A model generated the notes under the pieces. The model was not told where the DNA came from. It saw only the letters and a list, made by a program, of their open reading frames with translations, and searched no databases. The translations under genes and the position numbers were made by a program. From Streptomyces tropicalis (GTDB lineage Bacteria; Actinomycetota; Actinomycetes; Streptomycetales; Streptomycetaceae): 64,000 bases of DNA. Below, in pieces: positions 8,978-19,501 of this stretch (position 1 is its first letter; each line of letters begins with the position of its first letter). The stretch covers positions 62,001-126,000 of the forward strand of contig NZ_JARJBB010000001.1 of the NCBI RefSeq assembly GCF_029269835.1, given 5' to 3'.

Positions 8978-10182
8978 TTGAGGAAGTCCGGCACGTCCAG
9001 CTCCTCGGCCGCGCTGTCCGCGTAGCTCCGCGACGGCGGGACCGGCGGGTGGACGGGCGTGAGGTCGGCGGCCGGCTCGGGGGCGGCCGGCTCCGGGTCC
9101 TCCTTCGGCGTCACGCTGCCGAGCGAGCCGAACGTCGGCCGGCTCTCGGTCTGCTGCTGCGGCGGCCGGGCCGGGGCCTGCTCCTCGCGCTTGGCGGAGG
9201 ACGAGCCGAGAACGTTGTCGCGCCGGGCCGGGGGCTGGCCGCCGTCGAAGCCGGCCGCGATCACGGTGACCCGGACCTCGTCGCCGAGGGCGTCGTCGAT
9301 GACGGCGCCGAAGATGATGTTGGCCTCGGGGTGGGCCGCCTCGCTCACCAGCTGGGCCGCCTCGTTGATCTCGAACAGGCCCAGGTCGGAGCCGCCGGAG
9401 ATGGAGAGCAGGACACCGCGCGCCCCGTCGATGGACGCCTCCAGCAGCGGCGAGGAGATCGCCATCTCGGCCGCGGCCACGGCGCGGTCGTCGCCGCGGG
9501 CGGAGCCGATGCCCATGAGCGCGGAACCGGCCTCCGACATGACCGACTTGACGTCGGCGAAGTCGAGGTTGATCAGGCCCGGGGTGGTGATCAGGTCGGT
9601 GATGCCCTGCACACCGGACAGCAGCACCTGGTCCGCGGACTTGAACGCGTCGAGCACGCTGACCTGACGGTCCGAGATGGACAGCAGCCGGTCGTTGGGG
9701 ATGACGATGAGGGTGTCGACCTCTTCGCGGAGCTCGGCGATGCCGTCCTCGGCCTGGTTGGCCCGGCGCCGCCCCTCGAAGGTGAACGGGCGGGTGACCA
9801 CGCCGATGGTGAGGGCGCCGAGCGAGCGCGCGATGTTGGCCACGACGGGCGCGCCGCCCGTGCCGGTGCCACCGCCCTCGCCGGCCGTCACGAAGACCAT
9901 GTCGGCCCCCTTGAGGACCTCCTCGATCTCCTCGCGGTGGTCCTCGGCGGCCTTGCGGCCGACGGCCGGGTTGGCTCCGGCGCCGAGTCCGCGGGTCAGT
10001 TCGCGGCCGACGTCGAGCTTGACGTCGGCGTCGCTCATCAACAGCGCCTGCGCGTCGGTGTTGATGGCGATGAACTCGACGCCCTTGAGACCGACCTCGA
10101 TCATCCGGTTGATGGCATTGACACCACCGCCGCCGACACCGATGACTTTGATGACTGCGAGGTAGTTCTGCGGTGCTGCCAC
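8974..10182 (-). CDS. ftsZ: Cell division protein FtsZ
   Basis: 402 aa tubulin-like GTPase that forms the Z ring, needed in Streptomyces for vegetative cross-walls and sporulation septa. The GTP-binding signature GGGTGTGG is at residues 103-110 and the T7 catalytic loop at NLDFADVK. A variable linker from about 317 ends in the C-terminal peptide DVPDFLK, the docking site for SepF and others. The GTG at 10182 gives the family start [15 protein letters not shown] and follows GAGAGG. A 288-bp promoter-rich gap separates it from ftsQ. Confidence 0.98.
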   Translation of the reverse strand: MAAPQNYLAVIKVIGVGGGGVNAINRMIEVGLKGVEFIAINTDAQALLMSDADVKLDVGRELTRGLGAGANPAVGRKAAEDHREEIEEVLKGADMVFVTAGEGGGTGTGGAPVVANIARSLGALTIGVVTRPFTFEGRRRANQAEDGIAELREEVDTLIVIPNDRLLSISDRQVSVLDAFKSADQVLLSGVQGITDLITTPGLINLDFADVKSVMSEAGSALMGIGSARGDDRAVAAAEMAISSPLLEASIDGARGVLLSISGGSDLGLFEINEAAQLVSEAAHPEANIIFGAVIDDALGDEVRVTVIAAGFDGGQPPARRDNVLGSSSAKREEQAPARPPQQQTESRPTFGSLGSVTPKEDPEPAAPEPAADLTPVHPPVPPSRSYADSAAEELDVPDFLK

Positions 10183-10295
10183 GTCGAAGGCCTCTCGCCT
10201 CGAGTTACGTGTCGCCGGTCTCCGGGACGCCTCCGCGTGCCGCAATCCGAACGACTGATGCCGAATGGGACGGTCCGAACGCCGACCCGAACCCT

Positions 10296-10314
10296 AACCC
10301 TGAAGTTTAGGGTT
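10296..10314. promoter_or_regulatory. Inverted repeat in the ftsZ leader
   Basis: AACCCT (10296-10301) and AGGGTT (10309-10314) form an inverted repeat around a 7-bp centre, 114-132 bp upstream of the ftsZ start codon. An extra CCCTAA copy lies at 10292-10297. It may be an operator or a leader hairpin. No regulator is assigned. Confidence 0.45.
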
Positions 10315-10320
10315 ACCAGT

Positions 10321-10354
10321 GTGTCTGTTCCTTGAAGTCTTCGGAACAGGACAC
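10321..10354. promoter_or_regulatory. Imperfect inverted repeat with two GACAC motifs at the ftsZ promoter
   Basis: GTGTCTGTTCC (10321-10331) and GGAACAGGACAC (10343-10354) are complementary except for one bulged base. The outer ends are GACAC on opposite strands, the core bound by the sporulation activator WhiA, which is known to activate ftsZ in Streptomyces. The right GACAC overlaps the likely -10 box. WhiA binding here is inference. Confidence 0.55.
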
Positions 10355-10380
10355 TAAGTCGACAAGTGGCGCCCGTTCAA
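10351..10380 (-). promoter_or_regulatory. Candidate ftsZ promoter
   Basis: Read on the minus strand: TTGAAC (10380-10375), an 18-bp spacer, then TAGTGT (10356-10351), a good TANNNT -10. Transcription would start near 10344, about 160 nt before the ftsZ start. Streptomyces ftsZ is known to have several promoters, one developmentally controlled; I cannot say which this is. Confidence 0.5.
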
Positions 10381-10470
10381 CGAACACGCCGAACCTCCCG
10401 TTTTTCTTTTCACCCTATGTGATCAGCCATAGCAGTGCCCAACCAGGGTGCTGGCCTGCGCTGATGTGCG

Positions 10471-11265
10471 TCAACTCGCCGATGACGCGGGTGCGGTGGG
10501 CACGGAGACGTCGAAGTGGCGGGCGTGCGGGGCGGCTTTCATCAGGGCGGCGAGCGCGCGCGCCTTCGCCGTGCTTCCCTCCGCGCTGCCCCACGCGACG
10601 TCACGACCGCCGGTCAGCTCCAGCGAGATGTCGTCGTAGGTACGGACCTTGAGCACGCGGGTCTCGCGGGCGACGGCGCCGGGGACGCGGCCGGCCACCT
10701 CGACCGCCGCACGCACCAGCCGGTTCTCGCCGAAGCGCCGTACGCTCGCGGTCGCGGAGCCCTCGTCGGACAGGGCGAGTTCGAGCACGGGGGCGCCGTG
10801 CGGCGCCCGGTCGACCGTGGCGAACCGGACACCGCCGTCGTCCACTTCGACGAACTTCCCGCCCTTCGCCTCCACCAGGACCGGCGTGCGCTCCACGACC
10901 TTCAGTCCGATGCCGTGCGGCCAGGCGCGCACCACGTCCACCGAGTCGATACGGGGCAGTTCCCTGCGCAGCCGCGCCTCGACGGCGTCGGTGTCCACGG
11001 AGACCAGGGGGACGCCGGCCGGTACCGCCGCGGCCGACCGCACCTGTGCGGGCGTCAGGACCCGGGTGCCGGTGACGGACACGTGCTCCACACGCGTCCA
11101 CGACGAGCCGTAGAGCAGCCAGAGGACACCCGCGCCCAGGAGCAGCACGCCCAGGCCCAGGAGCGCGGTCGTCCGCAGGCCCGGGCGCCGCAGCCGGCGG
11201 AGCACGGGCGGGCCGGACGACTCCTGCTGGCGGTCACCGCGCTCGGCGGTCGTCGGTCCGGCCAC
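10471..11265 (-). CDS. ftsQ: Cell division protein FtsQ
   Basis: 264 aa bitopic divisome protein. A basic cytoplasmic N-terminus is followed by one membrane helix (about 35-55, LLGLGVLLLGAGVLWLLY). The extracellular POTRA domain (about 58-130, WTRVEHVSVTGTRVLTPAQV through GIGLKVVERTPV) and beta domain come next. It bridges FtsW/FtsI and FtsL/DivIC. The GTG at 11265 matches the family length and is 26 bp after the murG stop. In mycobacteria murC lies between these two genes; here it does not. Confidence 0.95.
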   Translation of the reverse strand: MAGPTTAERGDRQQESSGPPVLRRLRRPGLRTTALLGLGVLLLGAGVLWLLYGSSWTRVEHVSVTGTRVLTPAQVRSAAAVPAGVPLVSVDTDAVEARLRRELPRIDSVDVVRAWPHGIGLKVVERTPVLVEAKGGKFVEVDDGGVRFATVDRAPHGAPVLELALSDEGSATASVRRFGENRLVRAAVEVAGRVPGAVARETRVLKVRTYDDISLELTGGRDVAWGSAEGSTAKARALAALMKAAPHARHFDVSVPTAPASSAS

Positions 11266-11291
11266 GCTCTCAGCCCTTTCGTGCAGACGGC

Positions 11292-12380
11292 CTAGCGGCG
11301 CGAGGCGATCGCCTCGTACACCATGCCGACGAGCAGGTCGTCGGCGTCCCGGCGGCCGAACTCCCCGGCGGCACGGGACATCTGGTACAGCCGGTGCGGG
11401 TCGGCGAGCACGGGCAGCACGTTCTGCTGCACCCATTCCGGGGTGAGTTCCGCGTCGTCCACCAGCATTCCCCCGCCGGCCTTGACCACCGGCTGGGCGT
11501 TCAGCCGCTGTTCGCCGTTGCCGATGGGCAGCGGGACGTAGGCGGCCGGGAGCCCGACGGCGGAGAGTTCGGCGACGGTCATCGCGCCGGCGCGGCAGAG
11601 CATCATGTCGGCCGCGGCGTAGGCGAGGTCCATCCGGTCCAGATAACTTACCGGGATGTACGGGGGCATCCCCGGCATTTGATGCACCTGCGGCAGTTCG
11701 TTCTTCGGGCCGACGGCGTGCAGGATCTGGATGCCCGCCTGCTGGAGGTAGGGCGCGACCTGCTGCACGACCTCGTTGAGGCGGCGGGCGCCCTGGGAGC
11801 CGCCGGAGACCAGCAGCGTCGGCAGGTTGGGGTCGAGCCCGAAGGCGGCGCGCGCCTCGGGACGCACCGCGGCCCGGTCCAGGGTGGCGACGGTGCGGCG
11901 CAGCGGGATGCCGATGTAGCGGGCGCCGCGCAGCTTGCTGTCCGGCGTCGACACCGCGACCTGGGCCGCGTACCGGGAGCCGATCTTGTTGGCCAGGCCG
12001 GGGCGGGCGTTCGCCTCGTGGATGACGATCGGCACGCCGAGCCGTTTGGCGGCCAGGTAGGCCGGCAGCGCCACGTAGCCGCCGAAGCCGACCACGGCGT
12101 CCGCCTTGGTCCGCTCCAGGATCTGCTCGGTCGCCTTGATCGTGCCGCGCAGCCGGCCCGGGACGGTGATCAGCTCGGGGGTGGGCTTGCGCGGCAGCGG
12201 CACGGCCGGGATCAGCGCGAGCTCGTAGCCGCGCTCCGGGACGAGCCGGGTCTCCAGGCCGCGCTCCGTGCCCAGGGCCGTGATCCCCATGGCCGGGTCC
12301 TGCCTGCGCAGGGCGTCCGCGAGGGCGAGCGCGGGCTCGATGTGGCCCGCGGTACCTCCGCCGGCGAGTACGACATGCAC
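11292..12380 (-). CDS. murG: UDP-GlcNAc--undecaprenyl-PP-MurNAc-pentapeptide GlcNAc transferase
   Basis: 362 aa GT-B glycosyltransferase that turns lipid I into lipid II on the inner face of the membrane. The N-terminal glycine loop [10 protein letters not shown] is at residues 7-16, with [12 protein letters not shown] and [27 protein letters not shown] in the C-terminal UDP-GlcNAc domain. GTG start at 12380, 6 bp after the ftsW stop, so translation is probably coupled. Confidence 0.97.
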   Translation of the reverse strand: MHVVLAGGGTAGHIEPALALADALRRQDPAMGITALGTERGLETRLVPERGYELALIPAVPLPRKPTPELITVPGRLRGTIKATEQILERTKADAVVGFGGYVALPAYLAAKRLGVPIVIHEANARPGLANKIGSRYAAQVAVSTPDSKLRGARYIGIPLRRTVATLDRAAVRPEARAAFGLDPNLPTLLVSGGSQGARRLNEVVQQVAPYLQQAGIQILHAVGPKNELPQVHQMPGMPPYIPVSYLDRMDLAYAAADMMLCRAGAMTVAELSAVGLPAAYVPLPIGNGEQRLNAQPVVKAGGGMLVDDAELTPEWVQQNVLPVLADPHRLYQMSRAAGEFGRRDADDLLVGMVYEAIASRR

Positions 12381-12386
12381 CGAAAT

Positions 12387-13820
12387 TCACCGCTCTCCGG
12401 ACGAGCGTGCCGCCGCGGCACGTCGTCGCATCGTGTTCCATCTCCCAGGTCCGCGGCCGGATTCCCGGTCGGACCCCCGCTCGGGCGTCCGTGCGGACGT
12501 CCGGCCGGGGTTCCGTCCGGACTTCCGTTCGGCCGCGGAGCCTCCCGCCCGCTTTCTACCAAAGCGAGGTTGCCGCATCGCAAGCGCCGCCCGCGCGGCG
12601 GGCTCGTCCCGCGCGAAGGCGATCAGCAGTCCGACGGCGAACATGGCCGGCAGCAGGGCGGAACCTCCGTAGGAGAACAGCGGGAGCGGGACGCCGGCGA
12701 TCGGCAGCAGGCCGAGCACCGCACCGATGTTGATCACCGCCTGCGCGGTGATCCAGGTGGTCACACCTCCCGCGGCGTACCTCACGAAGGGGTCCTCCGT
12801 GCGTCCGGCCACGCGGATACCCGCATAGCCTAGAGCCGCGAACAGGGCGAGCACCGACAGCGTTCCCGCGAGGCCCAGCTCCTCGCCGGTGACGGCGAAG
12901 ATGAAGTCGGTGTGGGCTTCGGGGAGTTGGCCCCATTTTTCCACACTGGCACCGAGCCCGGATCCGAAGATACCGCCGGAGGCGAGGGCGTAGATGCCGT
13001 GCACCGCCTGCCAGCAGGTGCCGCCCGGCCCGAGGTCGGTGGCGCCGATGCAGGCGAGGCGGTCCATCCGGTTCGGGCTGGTCTTGATCAGGAGCGCCCC
13101 GATCGCGGCGGCGACCGACAGCACGCCCACGAAGAGGCGGGTGGGGGCGCCGGCCAGCCACAGCAGGCCGAAGAGGATCGCGGTGAGGATGATCGCGGTG
13201 CCCATGTCGCCGCCGAGCATGATCAGGCCGAGCAGCAGGAAGGCCACCGGTACCAGCGGGACCAGCATGTGCTTCCACTGCGCGAGCAGCCTCCGCTCCT
13301 GCTTGCGCGCGATCAGGTCGGCGCCCCAGAGCACCAGCGCCAGCTTGCCGACCTCGCTGGGCTGGATCTGGAAGGAGCCGCCGAGCGAGATCCAGTTCTG
13401 GTTGCCGTTGACCGACATCCCTATCCCCGGCACCTGCACCAGCGCCATCAGGAACACCGCGCCCGCGAGGATCGGGTACGCCAGCGCACGGTGCAGCCGT
13501 ACGGGCATGCGGGACGCGACGAACATCAGCCCGGCGCCGATCACCGCCGCCAGCAGCTGCTTGCGGAAGAAGTAGGAGCCGGGCAGCGCCATCTGCAGCG
13601 CCGTGACCTGGGAGGCCGAGTAGACCATCACCAGGCCCAGCACCGTGATCAGCAGGCTGCCGCCGAGGATCAGGTAGTACGCGGTCAGCGGCCGGTCCCA
13701 GGCCTTGCGGGCGCGGGCGAGGAAGCGCCCGACGGACGGGGCGCCCTGCGGGTGGACCGCCGCGGGGCGTCCCTGGGCCCGCTGGACGGGCGGCATCCGG
13801 CCGGTGCGGCTACCGGGCAT
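12387..13820 (-). CDS. ftsW: FtsW, SEDS-family division glycosyltransferase
   Basis: 477 aa polytopic protein (about ten membrane helices) that polymerises septal peptidoglycan together with FtsI. SEDS landmarks include YSASQVTALQ, QPSEVGKLALVLW and PEAHTDFIFAVTGEELG. A long basic cytoplasmic tail after residue 400 is rich in Arg/Ser/Gly (GRNPGRTSARTPERGS). GTG at 13826 is also possible, but GGAGG lies 5 nt before ATG 13820, so the latter is chosen. Confidence 0.95.
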   Translation of the reverse strand: MPGSRTGRMPPVQRAQGRPAAVHPQGAPSVGRFLARARKAWDRPLTAYYLILGGSLLITVLGLVMVYSASQVTALQMALPGSYFFRKQLLAAVIGAGLMFVASRMPVRLHRALAYPILAGAVFLMALVQVPGIGMSVNGNQNWISLGGSFQIQPSEVGKLALVLWGADLIARKQERRLLAQWKHMLVPLVPVAFLLLGLIMLGGDMGTAIILTAILFGLLWLAGAPTRLFVGVLSVAAAIGALLIKTSPNRMDRLACIGATDLGPGGTCWQAVHGIYALASGGIFGSGLGASVEKWGQLPEAHTDFIFAVTGEELGLAGTLSVLALFAALGYAGIRVAGRTEDPFVRYAAGGVTTWITAQAVINIGAVLGLLPIAGVPLPLFSYGGSALLPAMFAVGLLIAFARDEPAARAALAMRQPRFGRKRAGGSAAERKSGRNPGRTSARTPERGSDRESGRGPGRWNTMRRRAAAARSSGER

Positions 13821-13892
13821 CGGCACCTCCCCTGTACGTCGGCCTCGACGGTCCCACGCGTCCCTCCCGAAGTCGCCCGGCGGGCGGCCGGG

Positions 13893-15311
13893 TCAGGCAC
13901 CGAGTTCGCGCACCGCCTGGGCGAACGCGTCACCGCGCCTGTTGTAGTTGGCGAACATGTCCATGGAGGCGCAGGCGGGGGCCAGCAGCACCGTGTCGCC
14001 TGGTCCGGCGAGCCGCTTCGCCTCCTGGACGGCCTGGAGCATCGCCCCAGTGTCGGTCCGGTCGAGGTCGACCACGGGTACTTCCGGGGCGTGTCGCGCC
14101 AGGGCTTCGCGGATCAGCGCACGGTCGGCGCCCATCAGCACGACGCCGCGCAGCCGCCGCGCCGAGGAGGCGACCAGCTCGTCGAAGGCGGCACCCTTCG
14201 CCAGACCGCCCGCAATCCATACGATCGACTCATATGCCGCCAACGACGCCTGCGCGGCGTGGGTGTTGGTGGCCTTGGAGTCGTCCACGTAGGCGACGCC
14301 GTCGACGTCCGCGACATGGGCGATGCGGTGGGCGTCCGGGGTGAAGGCCCGCAGCCCGTCCCGCACGGCCTGCGGGGGGACGCCGAAGGCGCGCGCGAGG
14401 GCCGCGGCGGCCAGGGCGTTGGCGATGTTGTGCGGGGCCGGCGGGACGACGTCGGAGACCTCGGCGAGCTCCTGGGCGTTCTTCTGCCGGTTCTCCACGA
14501 AGGCCCGGTCGACCAGGATGCCGTCCACGACGCCGAGTTGGGAGGGCCCGGGCGTGCCCAGGGTGAAGCCGATCGCCCGGCAGCCCTCCTCGACGTCCGC
14601 CGCGCGCACCAGGTCCTCGGTGGCCTTGTCGGCCGCGTTGTAGACGCAGGCGACCCGATTGCCCTCGTAGACACGGCCCTTGTCGGCCGCGTAGGCCTCC
14701 ATGGAGCCGTGCCAGTCGAGATGGTCGGGGGCCAGGTTCAGCACGACGGCGGAGTGGGCGCGCACCGAAGGGGCCCAGTGCAGCTGGTAGCTGGAGAGCT
14801 CCACGGCGAGCACGTCGTACGGCTCGTCGCCGAGCACCGCCTCCAGCAGCGAGACGCCGATGTTGCCGACGGCGGCCGTGCGCAGGCCCGCCGCCGTGAG
14901 GATGGAGGCGAGCATCTGCACGGTGGTGGTCTTGCCGTTGGTGCCCGTGACGGCCAGCCAGGGGGCCGCGTCGGGTCCGCGCAGCCGCCAGGCCAGCTCG
15001 ACGTCGCCCCAGACCGGGACGCCGGCCCGTTCGGCGGCCGCGAACAGCGGCTTGTCCGGCTGCCAGCCGGGCGCGGTGACGATCAGCTCGGTGCCCTCCG
15101 GCAGGGTCGCCCCGTCACCGAGGCGCACGGTGACCCCGAGAGCCTCCAGCTCGGCGGCCTGGGCCCGGGCCCGGTCGTCGTCGCCGTCGTTGACGACGGT
15201 GACGTGCGCGCCGAGGCCGTGCAGCACCCGGGCCGCCGGGACACCGGAGACGCCGAGTCCGGCGACGGTGACGTTCTTCCCCTGCCAGTCGGTCACTTGT
15301 CCGCTGCCCAT
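13893..15311 (-). CDS. murD: UDP-N-acetylmuramoyl-L-alanine--D-glutamate ligase
   Basis: 472 aa Mur ligase that adds D-Glu to UDP-MurNAc-L-Ala in the cytoplasm. The N-terminal Rossmann-like segment [20 protein letters not shown], the ATP loop [35 protein letters not shown] and [25 protein letters not shown] are diagnostic. ATG 15311 overlaps the mraY end by 19 bp. A GTG at 15296, which forms a GTGA overlap with the mraY stop, is an alternative start that would be five residues shorter. Confidence 0.96.
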   Translation of the reverse strand: MGSGQVTDWQGKNVTVAGLGVSGVPAARVLHGLGAHVTVVNDGDDDRARAQAAELEALGVTVRLGDGATLPEGTELIVTAPGWQPDKPLFAAAERAGVPVWGDVELAWRLRGPDAAPWLAVTGTNGKTTTVQMLASILTAAGLRTAAVGNIGVSLLEAVLGDEPYDVLAVELSSYQLHWAPSVRAHSAVVLNLAPDHLDWHGSMEAYAADKGRVYEGNRVACVYNAADKATEDLVRAADVEEGCRAIGFTLGTPGPSQLGVVDGILVDRAFVENRQKNAQELAEVSDVVPPAPHNIANALAAAALARAFGVPPQAVRDGLRAFTPDAHRIAHVADVDGVAYVDDSKATNTHAAQASLAAYESIVWIAGGLAKGAAFDELVASSARRLRGVVLMGADRALIREALARHAPEVPVVDLDRTDTGAMLQAVQEAKRLAGPGDTVLLAPACASMDMFANYNRRGDAFAQAVRELGA

Positions 15312-16366
15312 CCCGCGTAGAAGAGACCCAGTCCGACGATCACGCAGATGCCCTGGATGATCCAGAAGCGGACCACGACGAGTACCTCGGACCAGCCCTT
15401 GAGTTCGAAGTGATGCTGGAGTGGCGCCATCCGGAAGACCCGCTTGCCGGTCAGGCGGAAGGAGCCGACCTGGATGACCACCGACATGGTGATCAGCACG
15501 AAGAGGCCGCCGAGCAGTGCGAGCAGCAGCTCGGTGCGGGAGCAGATCGCCAGGCCCGCGAGGACGCCGCCGAGCGCGAGCGAGCCGGTGTCGCCCATGA
15601 AGATCTTGGCGGGCGAGGTGTTCCACCACAGGAAGCCGAGGCAGGCGCCCATCAGCGCGGAGGAGACCACCGCGAGGTCGAGCGGGTCGCGCACCTCGTA
15701 GCAGGCGTTGGGGTTGGTCAGGGTCATGGCGTTGGCGCAGGACTCCTGGAACTGCCAGACCCCGATGAAGGTGTAGGCGCCGAAGACCAGCACGGAGGCG
15801 CCGGTGGCCAGGCCGTCGAGGCCGTCGGTGAGGTTCACGCCGTTCGACATCGCGAGGATCATGAACAGCGCCCACACCACGAACAGCACCGGGCCGATGG
15901 TCCAGCCGAAGTCGGTGATGAACGACAGCTTGGTGGAGGCGGGGGTGTTGCCGCGGTTGTCGGCGAACTGCAGCGCGAGCACGGCGAAGCCGATGCCGAC
16001 GATCAGCTGGCCGGCCATCTTCGCCTTGGCGCGCAGACCCAGCGAGCGGCGCTTGACGATCTTGATGTAGTCGTCCAGGAAGCCGACCAGGCCCATGCCG
16101 ACCATCAGGCCCAGCACCAGCAGACCCGAGTAGGTCGGGGCGTAGCCGGTGATCACCTTGGACAGGAAGTACGCGGCGACCGTCGCCAGGATGAAGGCGA
16201 TGCCGCCCATGGTCGGCGTACCGCGCTTGCTGGCGTGCTCGCGCGGGCCGTCGTCGCGGATGTACTGGCCGTAGCCCTTGCGGGCGAGGAGCTTGATCAG
16301 CAGCGGGGTGCCGACCAGCGTCAGGAAGAGGCCAATGACACCTGCGAACAGGATCTGCTTCATCAT
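15293..16366 (-). CDS. mraY: Phospho-N-acetylmuramoyl-pentapeptide-transferase
   Basis: 357 aa, about ten membrane helices. Transfers phospho-MurNAc-pentapeptide to undecaprenyl phosphate to make lipid I. Catalytic motifs visible: [37 protein letters not shown] and [13 protein letters not shown]. Length equals the Streptomyces family. The ATG overlaps the murF stop as ATGA (16363-16366). Called murX in some actinobacterial literature. Confidence 0.97.
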   Translation of the reverse strand: MMKQILFAGVIGLFLTLVGTPLLIKLLARKGYGQYIRDDGPREHASKRGTPTMGGIAFILATVAAYFLSKVITGYAPTYSGLLVLGLMVGMGLVGFLDDYIKIVKRRSLGLRAKAKMAGQLIVGIGFAVLALQFADNRGNTPASTKLSFITDFGWTIGPVLFVVWALFMILAMSNGVNLTDGLDGLATGASVLVFGAYTFIGVWQFQESCANAMTLTNPNACYEVRDPLDLAVVSSALMGACLGFLWWNTSPAKIFMGDTGSLALGGVLAGLAICSRTELLLALLGGLFVLITMSVVIQVGSFRLTGKRVFRMAPLQHHFELKGWSEVLVVVRFWIIQGICVIVGLGLFYAGWAADK

Positions 16367-17778
16367 CGGGCGGCGACCTCACCCTCGGCACCGGTCTCGA
16401 GGAGCGCCTGGGCCACGCTCTCCAGACCGACCGAACGGGACGCCTTCACGAGGACGACGTCTCCCGGGCGCAGCTCGCTGCGCAACAGGTCGATCGCCGC
16501 CTGTGCGTCGGACACGTGCACCGACTCCTCACCCCACGAACCCTCGTTATATGCGCCCAGTTGCAGCCAGGACGCTTCCCTGTCCCCGACCGCGACGAGC
16601 TTGCTGACGTTGAGCCGGACGGCGAGCCGTCCGACCGCGTCGTGCTCGGCGAGCGCCTCGTCCCCGAGCTCGGCCATCCTGCCGAGCACCGCCCACGTGC
16701 GGCGCCCCTGGCCCATGGCGGCGAGCGCGCGCAGAGCGGCCCGCATGGACTCGGGGTTGGCGTTGTAGGCGTCGTTGACGATGGTCACGCCGTCCGGGCG
16801 CTCGGTGACCTCCATGCGCCACCGGGAGAGGGAGCCCGCCTCGGAGAGCGCGGTGGCGATCTCTTCCGCGGACATGCCCAGCTCATGGGCGACGGCGGCC
16901 GCGGCGAGCGCGTTCGACACGTGGTGCTCACCGTACAGGCGCATGGTCACATCGCATGCACCGGAGGGTGTGAGAAGCCTGAATGCGGGCTGTCCGGTGT
17001 CCGTGAGTCGCACGTTCTCGGCGCGAACGTCCGCTTCGCCGGACTCTCCGAAAAGGATCACCTTCGCCTTCGTACGGGAGGACATGGCCCGGACCAAGGG
17101 GTCGTCGGCGTTGAGGACGGCCACGCCGCCCTCCTCGGCCGCGGGGAGCGCCTCGACCAACTCGCCCTTCGCCTGGGCGATCTGCTCGCGGCCGCCGAAC
17201 TCGCCGATGTGGGCGCTGCCCACGTTGAGCACCAGCCCGATCCGCGGCGGGGTCAGCTCGGTGAGGTAGCGGATGTGCCCGATGCCGCGGGCGCCCATCT
17301 CCAGGACGAGGAACCGGGTCTCCTCGGTGGCGCTGAGCGCGGTGAGCGGCAGCCCGATCTCGTTGTTGAGGGAGCCCGGGGTGAACACGGTGGGCGCCCG
17401 GTGCCGGAGCACCTGGGCGATCAGGTCCTTGGTACTGGTCTTGCCGGCGGACCCGGTGAGGGCGACCAGGGTCGCGCCGAGCCGTCGCACCACATGGCGG
17501 GCGAGGGCGCCGAGGGCGCGCTGGACGTCGTCCACGACGATCGCGGGCACGCCGACGGGGCGCGACGCCAGGACGGCGGCCGCGCCCGCCCCGACGACCT
17601 CCCGTGCGTAGTCGTGGCCGTCCGCCCGCTCACCGACGAAGGCGACGAAGAGGCTGCCGGCGCAGACCTCCCGGGAGTCCCGGACGACGGGTCCGGTCAC
17701 TTCGACGGACGGATCCGGTATGTCGTGCGTCTGCCCGCCGACGACTTCTGCGATCTCGGCGAGGGAGAGGGCGATCAC
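16363..17778 (-). CDS. murF: UDP-MurNAc-tripeptide--D-alanyl-D-alanine ligase
   Basis: 471 aa. Adds D-Ala-D-Ala to finish the UDP-MurNAc-pentapeptide. ATP loop [11 protein letters not shown] (about 110-120), [16 protein letters not shown] and [17 protein letters not shown] identify the MurF branch of Mur ligases. GTG start at 17778, four bases after the murE stop codon, so translation is likely coupled. Confidence 0.97.
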   Translation of the reverse strand: MIALSLAEIAEVVGGQTHDIPDPSVEVTGPVVRDSREVCAGSLFVAFVGERADGHDYAREVVGAGAAAVLASRPVGVPAIVVDDVQRALGALARHVVRRLGATLVALTGSAGKTSTKDLIAQVLRHRAPTVFTPGSLNNEIGLPLTALSATEETRFLVLEMGARGIGHIRYLTELTPPRIGLVLNVGSAHIGEFGGREQIAQAKGELVEALPAAEEGGVAVLNADDPLVRAMSSRTKAKVILFGESGEADVRAENVRLTDTGQPAFRLLTPSGACDVTMRLYGEHHVSNALAAAAVAHELGMSAEEIATALSEAGSLSRWRMEVTERPDGVTIVNDAYNANPESMRAALRALAAMGQGRRTWAVLGRMAELGDEALAEHDAVGRLAVRLNVSKLVAVGDREASWLQLGAYNEGSWGEESVHVSDAQAAIDLLRSELRPGDVVLVKASRSVGLESVAQALLETGAEGEVAAR

Positions 17779-17782
17779 AAGT

Positions 17783-19438
17783 TCATCCCTGGGTCTTCTG
17801 GATAGCTTCGCGAAGCACCTGGCGGTCGTCGAAGGGACGGACCACTCCGGCGATGTCCTGGCCCTGCTCGTGGCCCTTGCCCGCGACCAGCACGGTGTCG
17901 CCGGGCCGTGCCCGGCCGACGGCGGCGGCGATGGCGGCGGCCCGTTCCTCGAACAGCAGCACCTCGCCGCGCTCGTGGGCGGGCACGCCGGCCGCGCCCT
18001 CCAGCATGGCCGCGAGGATGGCGAGGGGGTCCTCGGAGCGGGGGTTGTCCGAGGTCAGTACGGCGGTGTCGGCGAGCCGCGCCACGGCGGCGCCCATCGG
18101 CCCGCGCTTGCTCCGGTCGCGGTCGCCGCCGCAGCCCAGCACCACGTGCACCCGGCCCTTGGTGACCTTGCGCAGCGCGCGCAGCACGGACTCGACGGCG
18201 TCGGTCTTGTGGGCGTAGTCGACGACGGCCAGGTACGGCTGTCCGGCGTCCACGCGCTCCAGGCGGCCGGGCACGCCCGGCACGGCGGCGACGCCGTCGG
18301 CGGCGGTCTGCGGGTCGAGTCCGGCGGCGGCCAGGGCGACCACGGCGGCCAGGGTGTTGGCCACGTTGAACGGGCCGGGCAGCGGCGCGCGGGCGGCGAC
18401 GCGCTGCCCCTCGGGGCCGATCACGGTGAACGTCGAGTCCGTCGGGCCGACCTGGACGTCGGCGGCGCGCCAGTCGGCGTCGGGGTGTCCCTCGGCGGAG
18501 TAGGTGACGACGGGGACCGTGGCCTCGCGGACGAGCCGGCGCCCGTACTCGTCGTCGACGTTGACCACGCCGAGCCTGCCGCGGCGGGGCGTGAACAGCT
18601 GCGCCTTGGCCCGGAAGTAGTCCTCCATGTCGGAGTGGAACTCCATGTGCTCCGGGCTGAGGTTGGTGAAGACGCCGATGTCGAAGACGCAGCCGTCGAC
18701 GCGGCCCAGCACCAGGGCGTGGCTGGAGACCTCCATGGCCACGGCGTCGACCCCGCGCTCGCGCATGACCGCGAACAGGGCCTGCAGGTCGGTCGCTTCG
18801 GGCGTGGTGCGCTCGGACTTGATCCGCTCGTCGCCGATACGCATCTCGACCGTGCCGATCAGTCCGGTGGACCGGGCGGTCCGCAGGCCGCCCTCGATCA
18901 GGTAGGCGGTCGTGGTCTTGCCGGACGTGCCGGTGATGCCGATCTGGAGGAGGTCCCGGCCGGGGTGGCCGTAGATCGTCGCGGCCAGTTCGCCCATCCG
19001 CCCGCGCGGGTCGTCGACGACCAGGACCGGCAGGCCGGTCGCGGCGGCGCGCTCGGCGCCGGACGGGTCGGTGAGCACGGCGACGGCGCCGAGGCCGGCG
19101 GCCTGGGTGACGAAGTCGGCGCCGTGGGCGCGGGCTCCGGGCAGCGCGGCGTACAGGTCGCCGGGCCGGACGGCGCGCGAGTCGTGGGTGATGCCCGTGA
19201 CGTCGGCGGCGGACTCGGGGGCGGCGGTACCCAGCTGACCGGCGAGCTCCGCAAGGGGTGTGGCGGAGACCCGCGCCGGCCGCGGCGGTCCCGGATAGGT
19301 CACGGAAGCGCCTTTCTGGGTGGTTCGGGGCTGATCAGCGTGTGGCACGGCGGTGAGCGTACCGGGCGTACCCGCCTGTGGGCGAAGCGAGCCCTCGGAC
19401 GGGGTGCGGTTCCCGGGGTCGGGGGTGATCGTGGTCAC
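17783..19438 (-). CDS. murE: UDP-MurNAc-L-alanyl-D-glutamate--2,6-diaminopimelate ligase
   Basis: 551 aa from GTG 19438. Adds diaminopimelate to the peptide stem. The ATP loop GTSGKTTTAYL and the substrate motif DNPR (in LTSDNPRSEDPLAIL) indicate diaminopimelate rather than lysine; Streptomyces walls carry LL-diaminopimelate. The start is uncertain. GTG 19303, after AGAAAGG at 7 nt, would give 506 aa beginning VTYPGPPRPARVSATPL, and codons just upstream of it have unusually low third-position GC. The longer start has AGGA 8 nt before it. Confidence 0.93.
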   Translation of the reverse strand: MTTITPDPGNRTPSEGSLRPQAGTPGTLTAVPHADQPRTTQKGASVTYPGPPRPARVSATPLAELAGQLGTAAPESAADVTGITHDSRAVRPGDLYAALPGARAHGADFVTQAAGLGAVAVLTDPSGAERAAATGLPVLVVDDPRGRMGELAATIYGHPGRDLLQIGITGTSGKTTTAYLIEGGLRTARSTGLIGTVEMRIGDERIKSERTTPEATDLQALFAVMRERGVDAVAMEVSSHALVLGRVDGCVFDIGVFTNLSPEHMEFHSDMEDYFRAKAQLFTPRRGRLGVVNVDDEYGRRLVREATVPVVTYSAEGHPDADWRAADVQVGPTDSTFTVIGPEGQRVAARAPLPGPFNVANTLAAVVALAAAGLDPQTAADGVAAVPGVPGRLERVDAGQPYLAVVDYAHKTDAVESVLRALRKVTKGRVHVVLGCGGDRDRSKRGPMGAAVARLADTAVLTSDNPRSEDPLAILAAMLEGAAGVPAHERGEVLLFEERAAAIAAAVGRARPGDTVLVAGKGHEQGQDIAGVVRPFDDRQVLREAIQKTQG

Positions 19439-19501
19439 GGGCTGTTCCTGACGGGTGCGGGGCGGCGGAGCGGTCGCGTGGGGTGCGGGGGGCGGGGCCG
19501 G

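Noticed and set aside
12912..15320. An 802-codon plus-strand frame opposite ftsW and murD
   Set aside because: Shadow frame. Both real genes on the other strand have full family motifs and coupled starts.
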